Assembly (NCBI GenBank): GCA_964036665.1
Contig: OZ038530.1
Span: forward strand, 9,698,501-9,762,500
DNA: 64,000 nt
From: Gordius sp. MW1
Lineage: Eukaryota; Nematomorpha; Gordioida; Gordea; Gordiidae
Direction of reading: 5' to 3'
A program made the translations under genes and the position numbers. Below are positions 1-10,568 of the stretch, piece after piece. The stretch's first letter is position 1, and each line of letters begins with the position of its first letter. A model generated the notes under the pieces. It saw only the letters and a program-made list of their open reading frames with translations, did no database searches and had not been told where the DNA came from.

Positions 1-32
1 TATTAAGTGAAAGAATAAATCCTATTTGCTAC

Positions 33-921
33 CTGCCTTGACCTCCCCAGCTTTTATCTGGGGTTATGATGACTTCACGACAGGAATTGGATTTGACATT
101 ATATATAAATAATTTTAGGGGTCTCCCTTCATGAGCTTCAATCACATTGAAAAAATCATCTGCCTTAAAAGAAAATGTTAATGACAAAAGTAAATACAAT
201 TACTTCATAGAGCATGGTATCAGCTCCTATAATATAGTCTGAATTTGAAATTAAGCCAGCTTTCTGAGCAGGAGAATTAGGCTCAACTTCCTGATTTTCA
301 AGTAATAAAAAATGAATACATAACAAAAGGTAGTTTATATTGGCAAATGAAATGTATAGAAAAATCAACAAAAATATTGTAAATAAATGAAATTCAAATC
401 TTTAAAGGCATATTTTGTTAAAATAATATTGAGTTGAAATATATATTAATTGGGAAATAATTTAAATATATAGAAAGGATATATTTAAAGAATAATTTAC
501 CAAAACATGCCAAACATTTTCATTTGCACCTTCAAATGAACAAAATCTGATACTAACACCCAAAAGGCCTTGACCACCCCACGTGGTGCTAGGGATTATT
601 TCAACATTTCTTACCTTCATCATTTTGCTATTATAAACGATTAATTCTACAGATTTTTCAATGTTCATTTTTAATATCTCTTTAAACGTGTCGTCATCTT
701 TGTTCTAATTTAATATAAAAGTAAAATAAAATATGTACATACCAAACGCGTGTTATCTACGGCTACGATGAAGTCAAAAAATGGATCTAATCCTGCATAA
801 TATCCAGGAGAATTTTCTTGAACCTTAAAAAATATAAATTACATTAATTGCATGTTACTTTTAACACATGATAACCCTCTATCCCACCGCCAGGTATTTC
901 AACACTCTGTGAGCCTCCCAT
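33..921 (-). CDS. GORASP: GRASP (Golgi reassembly stacking protein), 5' part, five exons, runs off the window
   Basis: Peripheral Golgi protein whose paired PDZ-like domains tether cisternae. Exons by eye, all GT-AG: 859-921, 743-823, 501-704, 204-290 and 33-163; phases are 0 until the last, which ends in phase 2 at a GTAGCA donor. The start [13 protein letters not shown] carries the N-myristoylation Gly2 and the family's N-terminus. PDZ-like repeat 1 includes [20 protein letters not shown] and [19 protein letters not shown]; repeat 2 includes [22 protein letters not shown] and [16 protein letters not shown]. About 189 residues are present. The rest of repeat 2 and the Ser/Pro-rich tail lie off the left edge. 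Introns between the exons are 35, 38, 210 and 40 nt, three of them extremely short. Identity is sure; exon ends are very likely. Confidence 0.95.
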
Positions 922-3900
922 ATGATTTGCAATAACTCGTGTCAGAAATCGATTTATATCCACTAGAAACGGCACTAACCATTTACATTTATGGATCATC
1001 CCATTAATCTGTAGCTTAATTAATTTAAAAGCTTTTCCAAACGCCTTATTACCCTTTCAAGAAGCTCATATGTGTCAACATTAAAATTATGGTTGGGAGG
1101 CATTTTTTACGAAGAAGGGGAGGAGAGGTGTAATGCTTATTCTTGAAATTTGCATTCATGTAAATCCAGTGATATAGGATTGCTAAAGGGAGGGGGTTTT
1201 CAAAATTTTTGATGAATATTACTATAACAATATTTTATGGATATTATTTACATCATTGGCATAAGTAGGAGTGCCCAAAGGTGTAAGGGGGGGGGGGGTC
1301 AATCTTGTGTCAAAATTTTTTGATCAAAGAATAATTATTAAAATGATATGCATTTAATATCTACAATGGTTTTTGATAAAAAGTATTAATAATATTTTTA
1401 GAGATTTGAATGTACTTAGAAAAAAAGAACAATCAAATTATTTAAAAACTTTGTCCCTATTCCGCTTGTGGTCTTTCTTCCAAGAATGCAATTTGCAAAG
1501 AGCTTCATTCAACTTTTACATACACGCTAACCAGCGCTATTGTTTGAACTAGATATATCCACGGGCCTTTAAATTTGTCCTACCAGTACGAAAAATTTAG
1601 ATACCCGGTCCTAGCCCATTAAGATTAAATTATTACCCGAGCCTGGACCTCTAAATTTTTGCGAAGTACGGGTTCAGCATTAACCTTTCCCAAAAATACT
1701 CATTATATTTTGCTGCTTAAAAACGCAAATATTAGTTAATAGGGTAAAAATGTTTGGTAATAATCATGTTAATAAATCATCTATCTCAAACGGGTTTCTA
1801 TTTTTTCTAATCAGCAGCTTGCCGTTTAACTTTCACAGTAGTACTTGTAGCTGCATAAAACCATATGTTCAAATTCAAATATAATTGAAAATTCTTTGGA
1901 AGGTTGATTTATTTAACAAATTACCCAGTTTTGTTAATTTTAAACCTTAAATAAGAAAATAAAAAGTTTCGATATTTACTTATTTAAAAATTACAAGTTC
2001 TATGAATAAATAATGAGGAAAAATTAATATTAATTAAAGCATTATTCTAAAAATTTAATTATTAAAAATTTGAAGTATTTTATAAAAACACAAAATTTCT
2101 TATACAAGAAAACACAAAACTAAAAAACATTTTAAATAATTTTACTTCAGTGAGTCGGGCCTATTTAAAGTTATGGCTAGCTAGGGGTCATTTGCTTATC
2201 TTACCCCGTCTGAGCGCGACTCCCATATTTTTAACAAAAAGCTAATCCATGCCCGTCATGTTTACAAGGCATCCGCAGGCCGGAATTTTGACATTTTATC
2301 TTTGCCGATGTCAACAACACCATTTGATTTTCTAAAGTTGCCTATGTCATGATCATCTATATAGACCTTTAAGTCAATTTACAAAACCATGTGTATATTA
2401 TTAATTCTTTGTTGAATTTGATCATCAATCTCTATTTTAAAATAAGAGAGATTTAAAGTGAGTTCAAAAATAAAGTATGTACTGAAGCGTGCAAAACGCT
2501 TTGTGAAATTATCATTTACTTTGAGTATTAATTATGTTTATTTTTTTAATATGCTATCCTCTAGTCATGGGCTTAGCCAAGGGGGAGGGGAGCAGGGAGG
2601 GGCGGCTGCTCCCATCTAAATCCAAAAATTTGTTGAAATTTATTAAAATTATGTCTAAAATTTTAAAAAATGCTCATTTTGCCCCTCTCTAAATCATTAC
2701 TGCCCCCCTCCTCTCATCCCAATGCTGGCTAAACGCTCGCAAAAAAACAGGGTATCTAAAGTAAGTTTTGATTAGCATGCTAAACCATTAGAAAAATAAA
2801 ATATTATTAAAATTTGACTTTTAATAGCATCTTACTCTTCTATTTTATAGGTCGAGATTATTTTTTGAAGAAATAATAAAGCATTTTTTTATTTCAAAAT
2901 GCGCACTTGGGATGGAAAATTTTTGTATTAAAGTCTTAAAAGTAGTATACTTTCATCCAAAATTAAATCTCAGGTTAATTAAGGTTATTAATTTTTTATA
3001 TAAGCACAACACTAAATCCTCTATCATTGAGTTTTTTCGAATAATTCAAAAATAAAATTTTATCATTGGGGGGAGTTTAACCCGAAACCACACCCTTGCC
3101 TACCCCATTGAGTACTTCCATATAATTCGGGAAGAATTAAAATAATTTGTCAATGGGTGGGGGAAAACTGTGTAAATCACCAAAATTTTTAAGTATATGT
3201 CCCCTAAGTATTCCATAAAATAGCTATCAAATGACACTTATTCAAAAAGTCTAAATATTAAAAAATAATTGTCAGCCTTCCAGGAAGATGCCATATCATT
3301 GCTCAAAGTACGATTAGGGCTTAATGATAATTTACTCATAAAGCTATCAATATTATCATGAATATTATTAATAAGTTTAGGAATTTTATGGCGCCTAAGC
3401 GATAATTACTATTTTTATATTGTTAAATAATATCAATAATTTATCTAATTAAATATCTTGGATCACTATATAATTTATGAATAATTATTAATATAGACTG
3501 TGTATTTGGTGGGAATAGCTTCATCAACCTCAATTACACTTATTTTCGTTGTTCTAGACTAGAGTTTTCACATTATGCATTTTAAAATAGAGCCATAATT
3601 TAATATGAATCTTCCAAATAAGTTAATACTTTTAAAATACGCTATATTCTTAGACACAAAATGCTCGCAGCCTATTCGATTGATAAATATAAAAAATTAA
3701 AATGCCTAACAGTTAATTTGCATTGAAATTTAAATAAGTAGACTGTATTTCATTGTGTCAGGATTATATTATGGAAATAGGCATAATATATTTGGAGATC
3801 TTTACAGAATCTCTTCCATTTAAATTTTTTTTTGAACTTTATGACCTAAAATTAAACAATAATCAACAACGCAGGCGTTAAATTCTTACCAGGGTATAAA

Positions 3901-4299
3901 TGTAGAAAGAACTAGAGATGGCACCTTGAAATCTTCCTTGGGCCTTAAATAATAACATTTTATTTTAAAATTATTAATTTGACTATATTCAATTTGTTAA
4001 TTTATGCAATACTCTTTATTAACCCTGAAATAATGAGCAAAATATTTCTGAAATTTATAACATAAATTTATAATGTGATTCGCTAAAACAAGACATACTT
4101 ATTAGATTTTGCATAAATTCTGATCTAAATTTTTTTAATCATGACGTTTAAAATTTGTTGGTAATTAAAATTTATAAATCATTCTTAAAATTAAAGAACA
4201 AACATTAGCCGACACCTCAGGTTAATTGTTTATCAAATAAAAAACTGATTAATGAATTTTTGAAACTATTGTTTTTAAATTTGCTCTTCTATTCTTGAA
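922..4299. other. Gene-free stretch upstream of GRASP
   Basis: I see no coding exon on either strand. AT-rich sequence carries scattered G/C-rich islands (about 1555-1690 and 2150-2290) with CCCGG/GGGCC motifs like the subterminal repeats of the hAT element at 13744. It also holds one degenerate G/C-run miniature element (2566-2739). The GRASP promoter must lie just above 921, but I cannot point to a motif. Confidence 0.6.
2566..2739. mobile_element. Degenerate CATGGGC(G/T)TAGCC miniature element
   Basis: Starts with CATGGGCTTAGCCAAGG and a G-rich block, and ends in a C-rich block followed by GCTGGCTAAACGC. This is the layout of the four well-preserved copies at 48223, 55839, 62992 and 63470. 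The right terminus has decayed and I find no target-site duplication. Confidence 0.5.
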
Positions 4300-4329
4300 C
4301 CATCTGAACCCACCCTTGAGGGTAGAATG

Positions 4330-4697
4330 CGCCCCGATGGAACATCCACAATTCCATGGGAGGATGGTAAGTTCCTATCTTGGGACTTTACCTGCATCGA
4401 CGTATTGCACCCTCTAACAATAACGCTGACCCATTAGCTCTAGCGGAAGCACGCAAAACTCATAAATACCGTGATATAATTCCTTTTAAAATTTTTATCC
4501 CTATCGTGGCTTCTTGTTCTGCCACTTTTGGCAAACAGGCATTAGCCTTCTTTAAATTGATGGGAAAGAGATCTCCCGAAGGAAAATACTCAGCAAGTTT
4601 TCTTTTGCGCCAAAAAATAGGAATTTTAATTGCCAAATACAATTATAAGGCATTTTCAGACACCTGGCCTCTGGCCCTCGATGAAGATGACGAGTAG
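4330..4697 (+). pseudogene. C-terminal relic of a LINE-type reverse transcriptase ORF
   Basis: Two overlapping frames give the usual end of a retroelement polyprotein. RPDGTSTIPWEDGKFLSWD (from 4330) is followed after a frame change by AEARKTHKYRD, FIPIVASCSATFGKQAL and SASFLLRQKIGILIAKYNY. In intact relatives the last block reads like FLxQRxSVAIQRGNA after a KxxKY…FxPxxxET segment; here the key residues are eroded. There is no RT core, upstream ORF or start codon. The stop is at 4695-4697. Class is assigned from remembered motif patterns, so the clade is left open. Confidence 0.55.
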
Positions 4698-5251
4698 TCA
4701 CTCTTTTTATTTATTTATTGATCGTGTTTTATATTTTTCATATATAGATTTTACCTAAAAAAAATAAAAAAAAATACATCTAAATTTGAAAGCAATCCAT
4801 CAAGCTACTATTAAATGTGTATTGATTGACAAAACTCATATATACTACTAGCTGTGCCCGGCCAAGCGTTGCTTTGACTTAGTCCTTAATTAGCTAAATA
4901 GTTAGTATGAATTAATATAACATTTATGAAAAATTTAGGGTCAATCGTTTATGATATAAAAGGAAAAGGCATACTTATTCATAATTAAATAGATTTGTAA
5001 GTCTAAAATACTTAAAAGGTGTTAATTTTATATATTGAAAAGTGCGATGTTAACGATAATGAGCATATTTGGGTAACATAAATTTATAAACCACTGCACT
5101 GGTGTTTAAAAGTTAGTTTTAATGTTAAACAATGTTTAGAAAATAGTTTAGTAGAGCGTTTATAGTAGTGTAATGTCATAGCCTAAAATCTACAGTATTA
5201 AAATGAAGAGATATTAAAAAATCTCCTTTAAATTTGGTTAAATGAAGGCTT

Positions 5252-5640
5252 TTATAATATTTGGTTGGAATGAGAAATAATACAAATTTCCGCGAGTATA
5301 ATGGAAACCAATAGGTTTGATGGTTCTTTGTAAATCTTGCGATTACCGATTAGAACGTAGAGCGGTTTTTCATAAGCCATTGTGCATTCATCCCAAACGA
5401 TAAGTTTGCACTTCTGTAATACTCTACCCATTCCATATGTTCCGGAAATATTGCACATTAGAGTTTCACAGTAATGAGCGTTTAAAGGCAATTTTTATGC
5501 TGAATGAGCAGTTTTTCTACCGGTTAATTATGTGACAGCCCTTCCGGAAGACGCTAGAACCACGGCTATATTAATTTGGGAACTTATAGTTGCGAGAGCA
5601 ATGTCAGTGGGAAAGTTTTACCAGTTCCTCCTCAAGCATC
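5252..5640 (-). pseudogene. PIF1-like helicase relic (Helitron type)
   Basis: Reading the minus strand, a Walker A block GGTGKTF (near 5630) is followed after a frameshift by IALATISSQINIAVVLASSG. Then come a TAA, TGRKTAHSA, another TAA, and KLPLNAHYCETLMCNISG. Walker B follows as KCKLIVWDECTMAYEKPL. The order and spacing match the helicase half of Helitron Rep/Hel proteins. At least two stops and one frameshift show it is dead. Downstream motifs (GDFRQ) are not recognisable. Confidence 0.7.
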
Positions 5641-5696
5641 TAAGAAGAAGACTTCTCCTCTCCTTAACCTTTATTAACATCAAGCAAAATCTTATT

Positions 5697-5830
5697 GTAA
5701 AGGGGGGCGAAAACGTTTTAAGTTTAATTAGGATGGGGGGGGGGGGCAAAATAAATTTTTTTTGAATTTTAAAGGGTTTTTATATTGAATTTTTTTTTGT
5801 CATTTAAGGGGGGGGGGCATAAACCCAAGG
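5697..5830. repeat. G-run miniature element core without termini
   Basis: Three G-runs (GGGGGGCGAAAACG, a 12-G run, an 11-G run) with T-rich spacers match the inside of the CATGGGCGTAGCC element at 48223-48375, which has GGGGCGAAACG, AATTTTTAAGGG and a T-run in the same order. The ends are missing. Confidence 0.45.
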
Positions 5831-6507
5831 GCTATCTACGTAGACTATTGCGTTCTGCAGGTGAATGGTTGCCACGCTACCACCATCCTCTGTTGATCTT
5901 ATTTTTTTATAAAGGATACCCATCACTGTCCGTAATCTAACTAATGTAGAGCAGACGTTCCGATTTCGTGCTCTCGAATTCTGTGTGAATAATCATATAA
6001 CTGCATTTCAAGTTTGTCGGTTAACCATTATCTGCATTTATCAACTTACCATTAAAAATTTTTTTAACCGAACTTGATAAAAATAGCAAAAAAGCACGAA
6101 ATGTGGGATCGTTTCCAAAATCGCGCGTTTTTTATTTAAGAAAATGGTGATGTTTTACGGTATCAAGAATATTTATTTGTTACAGCTTTATATATTGTAA
6201 TAAACGGGCGTCGTAGTTGAGTTAAAAATTGAGATACAAATGACAAAGCAATCGTGGAAAAAAGTTTAAGGTAATTAGTAGCACCATAACGATGAATAAG
6301 TAGTAAAAACGTAGTATAAATAATCCGCTAGATGGCGGTATAGACTACCAAAAACATGGTTCCCGCTGTCGCAGGTTGATAAAAAGTATCTAAAAACCAT
6401 TTACAATGCTAAGGCAATAATCTGGCCAAATTTGGTGGCAATCGGTTGAGAACTCTAAAAGTTATTAGCGTTCAAAAAAAAAGGCCTTAGATTTTTATAT
6501 ATATAGA

Positions 6508-6900
6508 CTAGCTGACCCGGCAAACCTTGTTTTGCTATATAAATTATTGCTAAAAAACACTATAAGTGTGTGGGTATGTGATGTGGTTATGATTGAAATA
6601 GGAATAGAGCGTTGTGAAATGGCATGCCTATAAAATGATATTTCATCCTTTATACTTTATTAAATTAGCATATATATTTTAAATTGCATTTTTTTATAGG
6701 TATATACACATAAGATTATGGCAATTTAAAAATAAAATGATAATGACGGAAAGAGATAAATGAATCATACATTTCGATGTTAATTATAAAATATTATTAT
6801 ATATAATGGCATTAATTTAAAAGATATGTCTATTATGCAATGTAAGAGTTATAACTAGTAGCGGGAAACCCCGGGATTTTCTAAAACCTTGCCCCAGTAT
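6508..6900 (+). repeat. Second CTAGCTG-CCCGGC repeat head
   Basis: CTAGCTGACCCGGCAAACC and TTGTTTTGCTATATAAATTA form the conserved head of the same repeat as at 4848. The right end is not defined. Beyond it, 6860-7080 holds repeated CCTTTAGGTTGGGT / CCCCGGGATTT motifs that look like subterminal repeats, but I found no paired termini. Confidence 0.35.
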
Positions 6901-7557
6901 TGAGTTAAGGCTTATTTAAAACCTCGGGATTTTAAAAGACCTCAAACTAAACCTTTTTAGGTTAGGCTTAGGTTTTTTCAAAATCTCAACCTAAAATTTT
7001 GATCTATATTTAAACTATAGCACAAAACCTTAAGTTGGAAGGAACCCCAAGCCCAATCCTTTAGGTTGGGTCAGGTCACCTTGGGGTTTGCATACATACG
7101 GAAAGAAATTAGCATATTCATGCTGATTTATTTTTATAACTGTAAATTTATCTTCCTCCGCCTATTTGTGTTAATCATCGTCGATTCATTCTCCTCCTCC
7201 TATTTGTGCCAATCATCGTCGATCCATAAAAATTATGTTGATTATAACACGCGCGATATGTTATTTTAAAAAAACGCGTGATATGATCATTATGACTATC
7301 CGTTATTTTTGAATCATTATTGTACAAAAGTTTTGGGAATAAAATATTATTGTTGAAACAGCTGGTTTGAACATTTGAAATTAGTGATAGCTAGAAGCTG
7401 AAGGTTTGAACATTTAAAATTGGTGATAACTAGAGGGTATTGGATATTATTGTGCTGGTCTGACTAGTTGCTGGAAATTTGAAACAATTAATTAAATTTA
7501 AAAAAATTATATAGTATTTTCAAATTAATATATAAAACTCGGGCCTTCGGCACTAGT

Positions 7558-7617
7558 GGGAAGGGGGAGAAGAGGAGGGGAAGGGAGGGGAAGGGAGGAG
7601 GGGAAGAGAAAGGGGGG
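7558..7617 (+). repeat. 60-nt uninterrupted polypurine tract
   Basis: Every base from 7558 to 7617 is A or G, mainly GGGGAAGGGAGG motifs, ending in six Gs before a C. It could form triplex or G-quadruplex structures. No coding meaning: frames through it give only Gly/Arg or Pro/Ser runs. Confidence 0.8.
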
Positions 7618-7929
7618 CGACTCATATATACTCCGTATAAACGTAGCATATTTGCTATGCAATTTATGGGCGAGAAAGGTGGGAAGGGGCGAGAATGCCC
7701 ATAGGGGGGTATTAAATGCAAAATTATTATTTAATTATTAATTTATACAAATATTTAAAAAGTCAAATGGTATTAACAAGAACAATTATTAATTTAAAAA
7801 AATTCGAACCCACATCAGTAGAGGCATAGGCTTTTGTAGGGGCACAGGGACCCATATCAGTAGAGGCGTAGGTCTTTGTAGGAAAGGGCATAGGGTAATT
7901 ATCAATGTTAACCTAATATACCCAATTCA

Positions 7930-8022
7930 AAAACGAAAAAATAAAATTTCGATTTATTTGGCCAATGGTCATTTTTTCATTGGTCAGTAGCCAGCGGACG
8001 GTCAAAAATTCATATTATCAAT
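7930..8022 (+). repeat. Single copy of the GGTCATTTTTT / CAGCGGACGG satellite unit
   Basis: Contains GGCCAATGGTCATTTTTTC, GGTCAGTAGCCAGCGGACGG, TCAAAAATTCATATTATCAA and TAACAAGAACAA, in the same order as the 129-bp repeat at 44627-45258. It is followed at 8072-8142 by a tRNA-like segment. Confidence 0.6.
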
Positions 8023-8071
8023 AAATTAACAAGAACAAAATATTAATTTAATTAAAAAAAAAAAAAAAATC

Positions 8072-8142
8072 GTTCTCTCCTGGGATTGAACACGAGCCTA
8101 CAGGACAAAAGCCGTGCGCTATACCCACTCACACCCTGCTGG
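8072..8142 (-). other. tRNA-like segment (A/B-box remnant)
   Basis: Minus strand reads GGTGTGAGTGGGTATAGCGC then GTGTTCAATCC, close to pol III A and B boxes, with a CTTTTGT anticodon-like loop between. Acceptor and T stems do not pair properly, so this is a tRNA-derived repeat rather than a tRNA gene. A related GGTGTGAGTGGTTATAGCG occurs at 34499 inside the complete hAT element. Confidence 0.3.
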
Positions 8143-10141
8143 TATTAAAATGTTAGAAGTTTTTATGTTATTTATATAGATAATGAAATAACCTTGGATC
8201 TTAAACGAAAAATTAAGAAATGGCCTATAAATTTTAATCAAGCTTTGTTTTGGTATCGAGTGTTTTTGAAAGATTGCATGTTTTTAATTAAAAAAATATA
8301 ATACAACTTTATAATGTTAAATGGTTTTTGGCTTTAGTGTGAACTTTGATGTTTTTAATGTAAAGTTATTAAAATATTTTCATAAAATATCATAATTGTT
8401 TCATTATTTTTGCAAATCTTTATAGCATTAGTGGATGGGACACTAGCCCACACTTGTTATAAATTAATAAAAAGCCTAAAGATAAAAAGGGTTGACAATT
8501 AATTTAAAAAGTTTAAAATGCTTTCTCCCCTAAATTTGCTTTGAGATAAAATAATTCTTTGGCCTAAATTATTAAATAAATTGGATCAGTTTTTCTTATT
8601 TTTGGTCTTACTAAATTTTATAAGTATTATTCCAAGGTTGTGGATTAAATATTTTTAAGATTGGACTAATTGAAAAGAAAATCCATAAATGTAAAAGAAG
8701 CAAACAGCCAAATGTAAAAAATCACATATAAAATCACTTATATTAAAATAAAATTAGTCATTAGTTTCAAAATATAAAATAAATGCATAGGTTGTAAAAT
8801 TTATTACATGATTTAATACATTACAATATAGTAAAATATGAGTACAAATCAAATGGCACAAACATGTTGCATGATCTTTAATGTATGGATAATTCTTCTT
8901 CGCATTGGAACGATACCTATATAGGAACTTTATTACATAAATAATAATATGTTAATGCCTAATATATTAATTAAAAGCACTTGTTCAAGATTCATCAAAA
9001 AACTTGCAACTATTTTCAAATGATTCATTACTGTTATAATTAATTTTTAATTATTTTAATTTCATTTAAAAATATTTTTTATTATTGGAAACAAATTATG
9101 AATCAAAGATCAAATGTAAAATTAAACTCTGATTATTAAAAAGTTAAAGAGTGAATAATTTTGCATTAATACGGGTATGTTTATTTATCTGATCTTTTCA
9201 TATAAATCATCTATTTATCCAACAATTTATTTAAAAAAAAAGATTAAAATATCAATTTTACCTTAATTTCAAGAATTTCCACTTATGACATGACATGGCG
9301 ACTTCTTAGATTACTTCGTGATATTAATGTGAGAAACAGTAACTTACTCTTTTCGTGAATAACCATAGTGCAAAAATTAATAATATCGATTAATGTGAAT
9401 AACCCTAGTGCAAAAATTAATAATATCGATTAATTTTAGGTTACTCTACTGCGCCTATATCATAAAAGGGGAGAGAGGGAGTGGAGGGTTAAGCTTTATA
9501 ATTAGTTGTTTTTATAAATTATCAAGGTCACGACACGCGTACCTTGTAGGGGAGGGCATAGGGTAATTATCGATGTTAACCAATTGAATTATTCATAAGT
9601 AATTTTTTTTAGGGGAAAAGGTCATACTTTGGTTTTTTTAACTAATGGGTGTCAAAGGTTGTTAATATGAGAAAAGCAAGTGCTACTAATGAAAATTTAA
9701 CGGCGCGTTACTTGATGAAAGGAACAAAAGCCTGTTAGAGACTGCTATATTTAACTTAATTAATATTGAACACTTTCAACATATTGTTGTAGTATTAACA
9801 AAATTAAAAGCCGCAGAATATACAAAAAAAATTTGGGAAGGTGTAGGCTGGGCCTGTACATTGTTAAAAAAAATCAGCGGGGCAAACTCTGGCCTATGAT
9901 TTGATTTTAACGGTCCCGGGGCAGGACAATTTTTGGTACTGTGGGCTAATTAAGCCTAAAGGCAATGCAAGTGTTTAGTTCAAACAATGGCCCTAATTAA
10001 CGCGAACACAAAAATTGTAAGGCAATTTGTGTTTCTGAAGATGTTATTGATGCATTTTTTAAACCTATCGTAGATATTGAATTGATATATTTTTAATTAG
10101 TTTTTGTTTACTCAAAATTCTTTGACACAAAGTTTACCCCG

Positions 10142-10287
10142 CCCCCCCCCCCCCCCCTTAATTAGATAGTCCTACCTCCGCCACTACTGTATATAAGCTT
10201 AATAAATTTTTGTTTAATAGTATTTTTTATCAATATTTTTTGAAACCCCCCCCCCCCCCCTATCAAGCAATCCTGGGTACGCCTATG
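10142..10287. mobile_element. C-run miniature element remnant (copy 1)
   Basis: Two C-runs (16 and 15 nt) are followed by CCTGGGTACGCCTATG, close to the right terminus CCTGGCTACGCCCATG of the miniature family at 48223/63470. The left terminus is not found. A second copy sits at 19380-19527. Confidence 0.4.
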
Positions 10288-10568
10288 TAATCTACACCGT
10301 TTGTTATCGATAATTTATGTGAACACAATCTACTACTGTTTTTCTCTTGTCAGTGCTTCTCTCTCTATTATTTTAGGTTTCAATTATATTGGTTGTTATA
10401 TTTTTATGACATTGTGGTTTTATTATTACGATTTGAAGACCAACTAAAAGCATTTGATCTGATTGGCGCCAATTTGAAAGCAACGGTTCGATATTTAGTG
10501 GATTTTTCTGATTAGTATTTGGAAATTGTATTATAATTTCGTTTCCAATGTATGGAATCTAATAAATT

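Larger units (their letters stand above)
4848..6507. mobile_element. CTAGCTG-CCCGGC repeat, Helitron-like
   Basis: Begins CTAGCTGTGCCCGGCCAAGC and ends in TTTTTATATATATAGA, directly before a second copy of the same head (CTAGCTGACCCGGC at 6508). A decayed PIF1-type helicase lies inside on the minus strand, which suggests Helitron origin. The segment 6425-6507 (GGTGGCAATCGGTTGAGAAC and an A-run) is the conserved tail often seen with this head in arthropod repeats. It may be a composite of nested copies. Confidence 0.4.

Noticed and set aside
7488-7741. Open frames on both strands over a G-rich block
   Set aside because: They are translations of the polypurine tract (Gly/Arg on one strand, Pro/Ser on the other) with no coding character.
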